In this document: positions 31,909 through 41,078 of the stretch, one piece after another
Layout: every line of letters starts with the position of its first letter
How positions within the stretch are numbered: the stretch's first letter is position 1
The notes under the pieces: generated by a model
The model's database searches: none
The model's input: the letters and a program-made list of their open reading frames with translations, nothing else
Told to the model about the DNA's origin: nothing
Origin: Luteipulveratus flavus
GTDB lineage: Bacteria > Actinomycetota > Actinomycetes > Actinomycetales > Dermatophilaceae
Direction: 5' to 3'
Length of the DNA: 64,000 bases
Assembly (NCBI RefSeq): GCF_029439465.1
Contig: NZ_JAROAV010000012.1
Coordinates: forward strand, 31,161-95,160
Made by a program: the position numbers and the translations under genes

Positions 31909-33531
31909 GTGAGCGAGACGTACGACTACATCGTCGTGGGCGCCGGCAGCGCGGGAGCCGTCCTGGCCGCGCGGCTCACCGAGGAACCGAGCACCACCGT
32001 GCTGCTGCTCGAGGCCGGTGGCGAGGCCGATGCCGACGAGATCTCGATCCCGGCAGCCTTCAGCAACCTGTTCAAGACGCGGTGGGACTGGAACTACGCG
32101 ACCACCGACCAGAAGCAGCTCGGCGGACGGTCGGCGTACTGGCCGCGGATGCGCGCGCTCGGTGGCTGCTCGTCGATGAACGCGATGATCTACATCCGCG
32201 GCAACCGCGCGGACTACGACGGCTGGCGCGACGAGTTCGGTTGTGCCGGTTGGGGATACGACGAGGTGCTGCCCTACTTCGTCCGCGCCGAGGGCAACAC
32301 CCGGCTCGGCGCGCCGTACCACGGTCGCAGCGGCCCGCAGCACGTCGAGGACCGTCGCTACACGCATCCGATGACGACGGCCTGGGTGGAGGCTGCGGTC
32401 GCCGACGGGCTCAAGCCGACGGACGACTTCAACGGCGCCGAGCAGGAGGGAGCCGGGCTCTACCAGGTGACGTGCCGGAAGGGTCGCCGCTGGTCGACCG
32501 AGCGGGCCTACCTCGCACCGGCCCGCGGCCGCGCCAACCTGACCGTCCACACCGACGCGCACGCCGCGCGGATCGACCTGGACGGGGACCGGGCCGTCGG
32601 CGTCACCTACCGGCACGGGTCGTCACTGCAGAGCGCCCGCGCCGGCCAGGAGGTGCTGGTGTGCGCCGGCGCCATCGGGTCGCCGCAGCTGCTGATGCTG
32701 TCCGGCATCGGCCCGGCCGACCACCTGAACGAGGTCGGCGTCGACGTACGGCACGCGCTGCCCGGCGTGGGCCAGAACCTGCACGACCACCCGGCCGCCG
32801 GCATCGTCTGGAACATCCGGGACGCCACCGACCTCGGCGAGCTCAACACGCTGGGCAACGTCGTACGGGCCAAGGCGCTCGGCAGCGGACCGCTGGTCTC
32901 CAACGTCGGCGAGGGGGGCGCGTTCTTCCGTACCCGGGACGACCTGGACGCCCCCGACCTGCAGATCCACGTGGCGCCGACGGGGTTCTACGACAACGGG
33001 CTGCACGAGCACACCGGCCGCCAGTTCACCGCGGCTGCGACCCTCGTCGACGTCGCGAGCCGTGGCTCGATCCGTCTCCGGTCGGACGACCCGACCTGGC
33101 ACCCGGCCATTGACCCGGCCTACTACGACCAGCGGCAGGACCTGGACGCCGTGCTCGCCGGGACACGGCGCCTGCTGGAGATCGCCCGGCACGCGCCGTT
33201 CGCCGACCACCTGGCCGGGACCCACCTGCCGGTCGCCGAGGACCCGACCGACGCCGAGCTCGAGCAGCACATCCGCGACATCACCCAGACGCTGTACCAC
33301 CCGGCCGGCACCTGCGCGATGGGCGACGGCGACGACGCGGTCGTCGATCCGACCCTGCGCGTACGAGGGGTCGACGGCCTGCGCGTCGTCGACGCCTCGG
33401 TCATGCCCCGCGTCGTCCGCGGCAACACCAACGCGCCCACGATCATGATCGCCGAGAAGGCGGCCGACCTGATCCTGGGTCGCACCGCCCCGACCGCCAC
33501 CGCCCGTACGAGCGCAGGAGCAGCACCATGA
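31909..33531 (+). CDS. GMC-family FAD oxidoreductase (choline dehydrogenase-like)
   Basis: 540 residues from GTG 31909. Dinucleotide motif YDYIVVGAGSAGAVLAARL, GMC signature 1 in LGGCSSMNAMIYIRGNRADY, signature 2 in GAIGSPQLLMLSGIGP, and the C-terminal catalytic HPAGTCAMG His and NTNAPTIMIAEKAADLI region. Oxidises an alcohol to an aldehyde. The next gene, an aldehyde dehydrogenase, overlaps by four bases, so a two-step alcohol-to-acid conversion is expected, choline-to-betaine being one candidate, but the substrate is not settled. Confidence 0.9.
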   Translation: MSETYDYIVVGAGSAGAVLAARLTEEPSTTVLLLEAGGEADADEISIPAAFSNLFKTRWDWNYATTDQKQLGGRSAYWPRMRALGGCSSMNAMIYIRGNRADYDGWRDEFGCAGWGYDEVLPYFVRAEGNTRLGAPYHGRSGPQHVEDRRYTHPMTTAWVEAAVADGLKPTDDFNGAEQEGAGLYQVTCRKGRRWSTERAYLAPARGRANLTVHTDAHAARIDLDGDRAVGVTYRHGSSLQSARAGQEVLVCAGAIGSPQLLMLSGIGPADHLNEVGVDVRHALPGVGQNLHDHPAAGIVWNIRDATDLGELNTLGNVVRAKALGSGPLVSNVGEGGAFFRTRDDLDAPDLQIHVAPTGFYDNGLHEHTGRQFTAAATLVDVASRGSIRLRSDDPTWHPAIDPAYYDQRQDLDAVLAGTRRLLEIARHAPFADHLAGTHLPVAEDPTDAELEQHIRDITQTLYHPAGTCAMGDGDDAVVDPTLRVRGVDGLRVVDASVMPRVVRGNTNAPTIMIAEKAADLILGRTAPTATARTSAGAAP

Positions 33532-35075
33532 CCGACACCCTCAGCTCGGCCCAGCCCTCTGCCGACCTGCCGACCGCCACGGTCCACGACGCCGAGCAGC
33601 TGGAGTCGCTCAGCCCCATCACCGGGGACGTCGTCGGCCGGTACCCCGTCGCGGACGCCGAGGCGGTGGCGGACGCCATCGCCCGGGCGCGCGAGGCGGC
33701 CGACTGGTGGGCAGCGCTCGACTTCGGCCGGCGCAAGGCCGTGCTCGACCAGTGGCGCGGGGTGCTGGCGCGGCGGATGGCGCAGCTGGCCGACGTGGTC
33801 CACCGCGAGACCGGCAAGCCGCACGCGGACGCCCAGCTCGAGATCGGTCTGGCCGTCGACCACCTGGCCTGGGCCGCGGGGCACGCCAAGAAGGTCCTCG
33901 GCCCTCACCGCGTGTCGGCCGGGCTGCTGATGGCCAACCAGGCGGCCACCGTCGAGTACCTCCCGCGTGGCGTCATCGGCGTCATCGGGCCGTGGAACTA
34001 CCCGGTCTTCACGCCGATGGGCTCCATCGCGTACGCCCTCGCGGCCGGCAACGCCGTCGTGTTCAAGCCGAGCGAGCTGACGCCCGGCGTCGGGCAGTGG
34101 CTCGCGGACTCGCTCGCCGAGGTCGTGCCCGACGGCCGGCCGCTGCTGCAGTGCGTCCACGGTCGCGGTGAGGTCGGGGACGCCCTGTGCCGCAGCGGCG
34201 TCGACAAGCTCGCCTTCACCGGCTCGACGGCGACGGGCAGGAAGGTCATGGCCGCGTGCGCCGAGACCCTCACGCCTGTCCTCATCGAGGCCGGCGGCAA
34301 GGACGCCATGCTCGTCGCCGACGACGCCGACGTGTCAGCCGCCGCCGACGCCGCGGCCTGGGGCGCCTTCTCCAACGCCGGCCAGACCTGCGTCGGGATC
34401 GAGCGCGTCTACGTGCACGAGTCGGTCGCCGACGAGTTCGTCCGCGAGCTGACCAGCCGTACGGCCGGCCTGAGCGCGGCGGGAGACGTCGGTTCGGCGT
34501 ACGGCCCGATGACGCTCCCCGGCCAGGTGGACGTCGTACGCCGGCACGTGACCGACGCGGTCGAGCGAGGGGGCCGTGCGGTGGTCGGCGGAGTCGAGGC
34601 GGTGGGCGAGGCGTACGTCCAGCCCACCGTGCTCGTGGACGTCCCGGAGGACAGCAGCGCGGTCACCGAGGAGACCTTCGGGCCGACCGTCGTCGTCAAC
34701 CGCGTCGCCTCGATGGACGAGGCGGTCTCCCGGGCCAACGGCACCGGCTACGGGCTCGGCGGCTCGGTCTTCTCCAAGGCGCAGGGCATGACGCTGGCCC
34801 GCGCCATGCGCTCGGGCATGGTGGCGGTCAACGGCGTGATCAGCTTCGCCGGGATTCCGGCGCTGCCGTTCGGTGGCGTGGGAAGCTCGGGGTTCGGGCG
34901 CATCCACGGCGCCGACGGGTTGCGCGAGTTCGCCTCGCCTAAGGCGATCGCCCGGCAGCGGGTGAGGCCGTTGATGAACCTCACGTCGTTCGGGCGGACC
35001 CCGGCCATGGACAAGAACTTCGCCACCGTGATCGCTGCGCTGCACGGGCGGGCGACGCAGTTCCGCAAGCGGTAG
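33528..35075 (+). CDS. Aldehyde dehydrogenase family protein
   Basis: 515 residues, ATGA overlap with the GMC gene. ALDH catalytic residues are Glu254 (LIEAGGKDAML) and Cys288 (NAGQTCVGIERV). GPWNYPVFTPMGSIAYALAA, FKPSELTP and FTGSTATGR give the NAD site. It should oxidise the aldehyde made by the upstream oxidoreductase. Cytoplasmic. The gene's 40-residue N-terminal extension (MTDTLSSAQPSADLP ...) is longer than in typical betaine aldehyde dehydrogenases. Confidence 0.9.
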   Translation: MTDTLSSAQPSADLPTATVHDAEQLESLSPITGDVVGRYPVADAEAVADAIARAREAADWWAALDFGRRKAVLDQWRGVLARRMAQLADVVHRETGKPHADAQLEIGLAVDHLAWAAGHAKKVLGPHRVSAGLLMANQAATVEYLPRGVIGVIGPWNYPVFTPMGSIAYALAAGNAVVFKPSELTPGVGQWLADSLAEVVPDGRPLLQCVHGRGEVGDALCRSGVDKLAFTGSTATGRKVMAACAETLTPVLIEAGGKDAMLVADDADVSAAADAAAWGAFSNAGQTCVGIERVYVHESVADEFVRELTSRTAGLSAAGDVGSAYGPMTLPGQVDVVRRHVTDAVERGGRAVVGGVEAVGEAYVQPTVLVDVPEDSSAVTEETFGPTVVVNRVASMDEAVSRANGTGYGLGGSVFSKAQGMTLARAMRSGMVAVNGVISFAGIPALPFGGVGSSGFGRIHGADGLREFASPKAIARQRVRPLMNLTSFGRTPAMDKNFATVIAALHGRATQFRKR

Positions 35076-35136
35076 CCGGCACCGTCCCGACGAGACTCCG
35101 CTGTCGCATCCGAGCGTCGCCGTTCGTCGTGAAGAC

Positions 35137-36567
35137 ATGAGAACCTCAGGCAACGGCAGAGGGAGCGCTCCCATGCTCGACCGGCTCGGGGACATTCCGC
35201 ACCTGCGGCCCGGCGACGACGGGTACGACGCGTCGCGCTCGGTCTGGAACGCGATCGTCGAGCACCGGCCCGCGGTCATCGTCCGTCCGACGACGGTTGA
35301 GCAGGTGCAGCAGGTGGTGCGGCTCGCGCGCGAGCACGACCTGCTGCTCGGCATCCGGTGCGGCGGGCACAGTGCGGTCGGGCACAGCGTCCCCGACCAG
35401 GGCCTGATGCTCGACCTGACTGCGCTGAACGCCGTCCGCGTCGACCCGCGGGCCCAGCGAGCACGGGTGCAGGGCGGGGCACTGCTGGGCGCCCTCGACC
35501 GCGCCACCCAGCGCCACGGGCTCGCCGTGACCGCCGGCAACGTCTCCCACACCGGCGTCAGCGGACTGACGCTCGGCGGCGGATTCGGTTGGCTGGCGCG
35601 CAAGTTCGGACTCGCGTGCGACAACGTCGAGTCGTTCCGGCTGGTCACGGCGGACGGGACCCTCGTCACCGCGTCGGCCACCGAACACCCCGATCTGTAC
35701 TGGGGGCTGAGAGGCGGTGGCGGCAACTTCGGCGTCGTCACCGAGTTCGAGATGCGGCTGCACGAGACCGGCACTCGCAGCCTCACCGTCGAGGTCGACT
35801 TCGCGCTCGACGAGGGCGTCGAGGTCATGGGCCGCTGGCGGGACCTGCTGCCGGACGCCCCGCGCGAGGCGACGTTCACCGCCGACATCGGGGCAGCGGG
35901 CGTCCTCACCGTGGGGTACGTGTGGACCGGCGACCCGGACTTCGACGGCACGGCGGCCGCTGCGCTCGTCCCGCAGATCCGGGCGCTCGGCAGGGCGCCG
36001 CTCGCCGAGCGTGTCCTCGACCGGTCCTACCTCGACCTGCAGACCCAGGCCGACGTCGTGCACGCGCACTCCCTGCGCCGCTACTCCAAGAGCCACTACC
36101 TCGCGGACTTCCCCGACGCGGCGGTCGAGGCCTTCGTGCTGCGCGGGTCTCCCGACGGGCGACCGGACGGCGACGTACCGCTCCCCACGGTCGGGCTGCA
36201 GGCGTACGGCGGTGCCGTCGCCGACGTACCGGACGAGGACAGCGCGTTCAGCCACCGCGGCACGCTGGTCGAGTACGGCGGCGGCCTGGTCTGGGAGGAC
36301 CCCGCTCTGGACGCGCCATATGTCGCCAGTGCGAGGCGGGCCGGTCGGGCGCTGGAGCCGTACGCGAGCGGCGTCTACGTGAACGCGATGAGCGACGAGG
36401 GCGCCGCCGGTGTGCGCCGCGCCTACTCGGCCGACAAGCTGGCACGGCTGACCGCGCTCAAGGACGCGTGGGACCCGGACAACGTGTTCCGGCTGAACGC
36501 CAACATCCCTCCGTCGGCCGCGGGGCGGTCCACGGCTCGAAGCCCGATCGAAGAGGAGACGTCGTGA
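35137..36567 (+). CDS. FAD-linked oxidase, berberine-bridge-like
   Basis: 476 residues (MLDRLGD at 35173 is an alternative start). FAD_binding_4 domain with VVRPTTVEQVQQVVRLAREH and LGIRCGGHSAVGHSVPDQG, the second His being the likely covalent FAD attachment. TLGGGFGWLARKFGL and DLYWGLRGGGGNFGVVTEFE follow, and FRLNANIPP ends the BBE region. The Cys of bicovalent enzymes is replaced (GNVSHTGVSG), so a single flavin bond is expected. Overlaps the peptidase gene by 4 bases. Lies downstream of the ALDH with a 61-base gap, possibly same operon. Confidence 0.88.
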   Translation: MRTSGNGRGSAPMLDRLGDIPHLRPGDDGYDASRSVWNAIVEHRPAVIVRPTTVEQVQQVVRLAREHDLLLGIRCGGHSAVGHSVPDQGLMLDLTALNAVRVDPRAQRARVQGGALLGALDRATQRHGLAVTAGNVSHTGVSGLTLGGGFGWLARKFGLACDNVESFRLVTADGTLVTASATEHPDLYWGLRGGGGNFGVVTEFEMRLHETGTRSLTVEVDFALDEGVEVMGRWRDLLPDAPREATFTADIGAAGVLTVGYVWTGDPDFDGTAAAALVPQIRALGRAPLAERVLDRSYLDLQTQADVVHAHSLRRYSKSHYLADFPDAAVEAFVLRGSPDGRPDGDVPLPTVGLQAYGGAVADVPDEDSAFSHRGTLVEYGGGLVWEDPALDAPYVASARRAGRALEPYASGVYVNAMSDEGAAGVRRAYSADKLARLTALKDAWDPDNVFRLNANIPPSAAGRSTARSPIEEETS

Positions 36568-37229
36568 AGCTTCTGCTCACGTCCGGAGGCGTGCGGAACG
36601 CCAGCATCCACGAGGCGCTGGTCAACCTGCTGGGCAAACCCGTCGCCAACGCGACCGCGCTGTGCATCCCGACCGCGCAGTGGGGCCACCCGATGTGCGG
36701 CCCCGGATCGGTGAGGCGTTTCGTCACCGACGACACCCCTGCGTCGATGACCGGTCTGGGTTGGAAGTCGGTGGGGCTGCTCGAGCTCACCGCGCTGCCC
36801 GGCATCGGTGCGGAGCGCTGGCTACCGTGGGTCCGCGAGGCCGACGTGCTGCTGGTGGACGGCGGCGAGGCGACCTACCTGCACCACTGGCTGCGTGAGT
36901 CGGGCCTCGCCGACCTGCTGCCCTCCCTGACCGAGACGGTCTGGGTGGGCGTGAGCGCGGGCAGCATGGTGATGACCCCGCGCATCGGTGACGACTTCGT
37001 CGAGTGGCGGGCCGCGCCCGACGACCGGACGCTGGGCGTCGTCGACTTCTCGATCTTCCCGCACCTGGACCACCCGCAGATGCCGGAGAACACGCTGGCC
37101 GAGGCGGAGCGCTGGGCCGCCGACATCGGCGGACCTGCGTACGCGATCGACGACCAGACCGCGATCGTGGTGGCCGACGGCGCGGTCGAGGTCGTCTCCG
37201 AGGGGCGGTGGAAGCAGCTGACCCCCTAG
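36564..37229 (+). CDS. Peptidase S51-family protein (PepE-like)
   Basis: 221 residues from GTG 36564, overlapping the FAD oxidase stop. KLLLTSGGVRNASIHEALVN, DVLLVDGGEATYLHHWLRES, the nucleophile loop WVGVSAGSMVM (Ser in G-x-S-A-G-S) and FPHLDHP are the S51 dipeptidase E/cyanophycinase arrangement. It would cleave aspartyl or related peptide bonds. An oxidase-peptidase pair is unusual and suggests a shared small peptide-like or amide substrate. Converges on lysR with a 4-base overlap. Confidence 0.87.
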   Translation: MKLLLTSGGVRNASIHEALVNLLGKPVANATALCIPTAQWGHPMCGPGSVRRFVTDDTPASMTGLGWKSVGLLELTALPGIGAERWLPWVREADVLLVDGGEATYLHHWLRESGLADLLPSLTETVWVGVSAGSMVMTPRIGDDFVEWRAAPDDRTLGVVDFSIFPHLDHPQMPENTLAEAERWAADIGGPAYAIDDQTAIVVADGAVEVVSEGRWKQLTP

Positions 37230-38107
37230 CCCGTGACCTCCGCGTCGAGGGCGGCGAGCAGGGACTCGTTCTCGGCGGTGGCGTGCCGGTACCCCGCGTA
37301 CACGCCCCGCGTGGGCGGGTCCGCCAGGCGCCGGACGACGACGTCGGGACGCAGGCCGGGCACCATCAGCCCGGGGACGAGGGCGATGCCGTGGCCGCTC
37401 GCGACGAGGGCCAGCTTGCTGAGCAGTCCGCGGACGTCGTACTCGGCCCGGGGCACGAAGCCGGCGCGGGCGGCGGCGAGGTGCAGCACGGCGGCCGAGC
37501 CGGCGTTGTCCTCGACCCAGGACTCGTCGTCGAGCGTCTCCCAGCGCACGCGCCGGCGGGTGGTGCGCGCGAGGCGGTGCCCGGCGCCGACGACCAGGTG
37601 CACCTCCTCGTCGAGCAGGTGACGGAAGCGCACGCCGGGCAGGTCGGGCAGGCCCGGCGGGTAGTCGGTGACCACGACCAGGTCGAGCTCCTCGGCGACA
37701 AGCCGGTCCAGCAGGCGGGGCGTCAGGTCGCCCGTCAACGAGACCGTGACGTCGGGATCGGTCCTGGCCAGCCGCGTCATCGCGCGGGGCACCAGAGACG
37801 CGGTGGCGGAGGGGACGGCACCGAGGTTCACCCGACGTCGCCGCGTCGTGGTGGCGTCGCGGGCGGCCTCGACCGCGCGCTCCAGCTCACGTACGGCGAC
37901 GCGGGCGTGCCCGAGGAACGCCTCGCCGTGCACCGTCGTACGGACACCGCGCGGCAATCGCTCGACCAGCGGATGGCCGACCTCGCGTTCGAGGACCGCC
38001 ACCTGGCGTGAGACCGCCGACTGCGAGTACCCCAACGCCGCAGCGGCACCGGAGATCGAACCGATCCGGCACACCTCGACGAAAGTACGCAGGGCGACGG
38101 TGTCCAC
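37226..38107 (-). CDS. LysR-family regulator
   Basis: 293 residues. N-terminal helix-turn-helix VALRTFVEVCRIGSISGAAA, ALGYSQSAVSRQVAVLEREV and the LysR_substrate domain (VNLGAVPSATASLVPRAMTR, LDLVVVTDYPPGLPDLPGVR, HGIALVPGLMVPGLRP). Divergent from the RidA gene; a T-N11-A palindrome lies between the two start codons. It probably regulates that gene or the oxidase operon it converges on. Full length. Confidence 0.92.
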   Translation of the reverse strand: MDTVALRTFVEVCRIGSISGAAAALGYSQSAVSRQVAVLEREVGHPLVERLPRGVRTTVHGEAFLGHARVAVRELERAVEAARDATTTRRRRVNLGAVPSATASLVPRAMTRLARTDPDVTVSLTGDLTPRLLDRLVAEELDLVVVTDYPPGLPDLPGVRFRHLLDEEVHLVVGAGHRLARTTRRRVRWETLDDESWVEDNAGSAAVLHLAAARAGFVPRAEYDVRGLLSKLALVASGHGIALVPGLMVPGLRPDVVVRRLADPPTRGVYAGYRHATAENESLLAALDAEVTG

Positions 38108-38118
38108 GGGTGAAGCCT

Positions 38119-38133
38119 ATGCGTCATGCGCAT
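38119..38133. promoter_or_regulatory. LysR-type T-N11-A box
   Basis: ATGCG-TCATG-CGCAT is a perfect 5-base inverted repeat containing T38120-N11-A38132. It lies 12 bases upstream of the lysR start and 59 before the RidA gene, fitting autoregulation and divergent control. Confidence 0.5.
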
Positions 38134-38191
38134 GGCTGACCTGACAAAGCTGCGCTGGTGGGATGGATTCGCGTCGGCCAGGCTGGGACGT

Positions 38192-38614
38192 ATGAGTGCC
38201 CACATCACCCGCATCCACGCACCCGAGGGAGTCCTCGAGGCGCCGGGTTACAGCAACGTCGTTTCCGGCTCGGGCCGGACGGTGTACGTCTCCGGTCAGA
38301 TCGCGCGCGACGTCGACGGCAACCTCGTCGGCAGAGGGGACTTCGTGGCGCAGGCCGAGCAGGTCTTCGCCAACATCGAGCTCTGCCTGACCGCCGCCGG
38401 TGCCACGTTCGACGACGTGGTGAAGGTGACCTACTTCCTCACCGACATGCGCAACATCCCGCTGCTGAGGGACGTCCTGTGGCACTGGACCACGCCGGAG
38501 AAGCGGTGGGCGAGCAGCGCCGTCCAGGTGAGCGCGCTGTTCGAGCCCGGCTATCTGCTGGAGATCGAGGCCGTCGCGATCGTCGCCACACCTGAGGCCG
38601 GCCCCACCTCGTAG
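38192..38614 (+). CDS. RidA-family (YjgF/YER057c/UK114) protein
   Basis: 140 residues from MSAHITRIHAPEGV. RTVYVSGQIARDVDGNLVGR, DFVAQAEQVFANIELCLTAA, GATFDDVVKVTYFLTDMRNI and PGYLLEIEAVAIVA are the RidA pattern. Members hydrolyse enamine/imine intermediates or act on related acyl amides. The usual catalytic Arg region here reads SAVQVSALFEPGYLLEIEAV, where the Arg before the V-x-x-L/F-x-x-P motif is not seen, so it may belong to a non-archetypal Rid subgroup. Divergent from lysR. Confidence 0.88.
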   Translation: MSAHITRIHAPEGVLEAPGYSNVVSGSGRTVYVSGQIARDVDGNLVGRGDFVAQAEQVFANIELCLTAAGATFDDVVKVTYFLTDMRNIPLLRDVLWHWTTPEKRWASSAVQVSALFEPGYLLEIEAVAIVATPEAGPTS

Positions 38615-38660
38615 CGCGGCGCCGGGCTGTCAGCACCTGTGAAAGCCCGCGGCGGCGGGG

Positions 38661-38873
38661 TCAGCGTGGTTGGCCGTGACCGCGCGGCCGTGAGCCGAGC
38701 AGCGCTCCGGTGACGACAGAGATCAGCACGAGCGGGATTCCCATGGCGACGAGGGCATCGATGACTTCGTAGAAGTCGCCCTGGATCGCGCACGGAAGGA
38801 GGATGAGCAGCCCGATGAGACCGCAGCCGACCGCCAGCCCGATGACCGCTCCCCGAACCGGGGCACTTCTCAT
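38661..38873 (-). CDS. Two-helix small membrane protein
   Basis: 70 residues: MRSAPVRGAVIGLAVGCGLI continuing GLLILLPCA as helix one, then a short polar loop QGDFYEVID and helix two ALVAMGIPLVLISVVTGALL, ending in a basic RPRGHGQPR tail. Not recognised. Between RidA and the YdjM-like gene. Confidence 0.55.
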   Translation of the reverse strand: MRSAPVRGAVIGLAVGCGLIGLLILLPCAIQGDFYEVIDALVAMGIPLVLISVVTGALLGSRPRGHGQPR

Positions 38874-38926
38874 GGCGCAAGTATCACCGGCCGCCGGCCA
38901 GGTGGACGCGTCGTCGGAGTGGACCG

Positions 38927-39685
38927 TCAGTCGAAGGCGGCGGTGAGGGGTTCGACGTACGTCGTCCACACCCCGGGGAGCAGCAGCACGCCGCCGATGA
39001 TGAGCAGCGGCGCGATCAGACCGTTCTCGACCCAGGTGCCGGTGGTGAAGCGCAGCGCCTTGGGCGGGCGGATCTCGTACCAGGTCTCCCCGGCGATGGG
39101 CACCGGGAACAGGAACGGGCAGCCGGACTTCGTCAGCGCGTCGCCGATGCAGTGCGTCACGCAGCCGGCGGCGACCGCGAGGCCGAGCCAGCCGGACACC
39201 ACCTGCAGGTCGGCGACGTGGTTGCCCGCGGTGCCGAGCCAGGCGATCACGCCCGCACCGGCCACGAACAGCACCCAGTCGCCCAGCACCGCCTCGGCGA
39301 GCAGCAGTCCGGACAGGACGACGACGCCGACCGCGGTCGGTCCCCACTTGTCCGTCGCGGCGTCCGTTGCGTACCAGAGCCCGATCGCGAAGAGCAGCGT
39401 GTGGGTCAGGTGTCGGTGCTTGCCCTTCACCTTCTCATCCCGCGGCCCCTTCGTCAGGGCGTACACGGCCGCCGACAGCGCGCGCAGGATGCGACACAGG
39501 AGTGCGGTGACCGGTCCGAGCAGGCGCGACGCGCTCGCGCCCGGATGATCGAGGTCCGGCAGGAGCGCGAAGCCGGCCGTCGTCGCCGCCAGCAGCACGG
39601 ACTGATGCAGCGACCGCACGTCGACCGCGTACGCGACACCGAGGCCTGCGCACCACCCGGAGAGCGCGTGCGTACGCCCCATCAT
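38927..39685 (-). CDS. YdjM-like membrane-bound metal-dependent hydrolase
   Basis: 252 residues from MMGRTHALSGWCAGLGVAYA. PDLDHPGASASRLLG and KVKGKHRHLTHTLLFAI supply the His/Asp ligand clusters of the YdjM (LexA-regulated, DUF457) family, and CVTHCIGDALTKSGCPFLFP the C-terminal one. Several membrane helices in between (VVVLSGLLLAEAVLGDW and others). Catalytic role unproven. An in-frame start 54 bases upstream (MLNVIRGRR) is less likely because MMGRTH matches the family start. Confidence 0.82.
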   Translation of the reverse strand: MMGRTHALSGWCAGLGVAYAVDVRSLHQSVLLAATTAGFALLPDLDHPGASASRLLGPVTALLCRILRALSAAVYALTKGPRDEKVKGKHRHLTHTLLFAIGLWYATDAATDKWGPTAVGVVVLSGLLLAEAVLGDWVLFVAGAGVIAWLGTAGNHVADLQVVSGWLGLAVAAGCVTHCIGDALTKSGCPFLFPVPIAGETWYEIRPPKALRFTTGTWVENGLIAPLLIIGGVLLLPGVWTTYVEPLTAAFD

Positions 39686-39891
39686 CGTGTCGTGGCCCTC
39701 GAGTCCTGGTCGGCGCCGGCCCCGAATCACGTTCAGCACAGGCAGTTTCGCGAGATGGACAGCCTAGATGGCGCCTCGGAGAGTGCGGACGGCGGCCGGT
39801 GCCCCTGCGCTGTGCTGCTCGGCGAATGGGTGTACGAACGCGGCGTATTCGTCGCGCTTCTACACCCGATCGGGGTGGCGCGAGGTGGCCC

Positions 39892-40437
39892 GTGAGACTG
39901 GCCCTGCTTCTGGTCGCGGTCGCGATGACGGCCGGTCTGTCGAGCTGCACCGTCCCGCCTGCTGGATTGGCGGGCGTCGGGGTCGACGCACACGGGGGAC
40001 TCGTCGGTTACCTCGCCGTCTGTCACGACCACATCGACGGAGCTCAGCTCTACGACGAGGTCGAGTCGGAGCATCAGGCGGACGCTATGACGGCAGTGGA
40101 CAGGTCGGTGAAGGGCAGCTGGACCGCCCCGGCGCCAGTCAGAGACTTCGCAGCGTGGTCCTTGACGACTCCGTCCGCCGGCTGGAGGGCCGACCAGCCG
40201 ATGGTTCGACTTCTTCCCGGCCGCAGATATGGGTTCTTCGGCGGGACCAAGGACAACAGCTGGTCGGCCGAACACATCTTCTTCTCCACCGCCGACCTGA
40301 AGCGGGTGAAGCCAAGGCAGGTGTTGTACGTGGACTACTTCCACGGACCCGAGCACAGCGTCGTCGGGAGCGTCGCGGACTTCCGGCGTGCGGCATGCCA
40401 GGACGAGCCGATCGGGGCCACCGGCACCGCCCACTGA
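39892..40437 (+). CDS. Lipoprotein of unknown function
   Basis: 181 residues from GTG 39892 behind GAGGTGG. The signal peptide RLALLLVAVAMTAGLSSC ends in a lipobox, giving a lipid-anchored extracytoplasmic protein. The mature part is not recognised; it has LVGYLAVCHDHIDGAQLYDE and PGRRYGFFGGTKDNSWSAEH and no repeats. Converges on the MerR gene with no gap (stop at 40437, MerR stop at 40438). Confidence 0.72.
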   Translation: MRLALLLVAVAMTAGLSSCTVPPAGLAGVGVDAHGGLVGYLAVCHDHIDGAQLYDEVESEHQADAMTAVDRSVKGSWTAPAPVRDFAAWSLTTPSAGWRADQPMVRLLPGRRYGFFGGTKDNSWSAEHIFFSTADLKRVKPRQVLYVDYFHGPEHSVVGSVADFRRAACQDEPIGATGTAH

Positions 40438-40821
40438 TCAGGCCACCGGGCGCTGCTCGCCCTCCTCGCTGAGGTAGCCGTCGATCTTCGCGTCGATCGC
40501 CGCCAGGTGGGTGAGCGACTGCTGGACGACAGCGTCGATCCGGTCGCGGTGACGCTGCAGCAACGCCAACCGCTCGTCCGGTTGCTCGCCGACCCGGCAC
40601 AGGTGCGCGTACCGGCGGATGTCCTCGATCGGCATGCCGGTGGACTTGAGCCGCATGACCATTCCGATCCACTCGATGTCGCGCTCGCTGTAGCGGCGGT
40701 GCCCCGCCTCGTCGCGGGCGATGCTGAGCAGCAGCCCCTCGTCCTCGTAGTACCGCAGGGTGTACGCCGACAGCGCCGTCCGCGCCGCCGTCTCCGAGAT
40801 GGTCAGTCCGGCTGAATGCAT
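40438..40821 (-). CDS. MerR-family regulator
   Basis: 127 residues. LTISETAARTALSAYTLRYY and EDEGLLLSIARDEAGHRRYS form the typical MerR helix-turn-helix and wing; ERDIEWIGMVMRLKSTGMPI, EDIRRYAHL the dimer helix. The C-terminal part is a coiled coil (LALLQRHRDRIDAVVQQSLT) without the Cys of metal sensors, so a stress or drug ligand is more likely. No target gene is evident beside it; the 257 bases upstream hold only direct repeats. Confidence 0.9.
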   Translation of the reverse strand: MHSAGLTISETAARTALSAYTLRYYEDEGLLLSIARDEAGHRRYSERDIEWIGMVMRLKSTGMPIEDIRRYAHLCRVGEQPDERLALLQRHRDRIDAVVQQSLTHLAAIDAKIDGYLSEEGEQRPVA

Positions 40822-40879
40822 CCGACGACCGTAGCCGCGGGCCGCCGTACCCGCCGACCGACGCGAAGCAGCGCTGACG

Positions 40880-40949
40880 AGTGGCCTGAGTGGTCGCTCG
40901 TGGTGGTGGCTGGGGTTGGGGGCGTCGAGAAGTGGCCCGAGTGGTCGCT
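40880..40949. repeat. Direct repeat, two copies, 51-base period
   Basis: AGTGGCCTGAGTGGTCGCT (40880-40898) and AGTGGCCCGAGTGGTCGCT (40931-40949), differing at one base. Each copy itself holds two GAGTGG half units. Upstream of the MerR gene. Confidence 0.6.
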
Positions 40950-41078
40950 GGTCGCGGGGTCCGCAACGGGCGCTCGATGGGTCCGGCCGAGCGGAGAGCG
41001 AGTTGCGGACGTACATCGTCCGGGGACCGCGCTACGTTCCGAAGCGACACAGGTCCCTGATCGGAGCGAGTGATCGGC

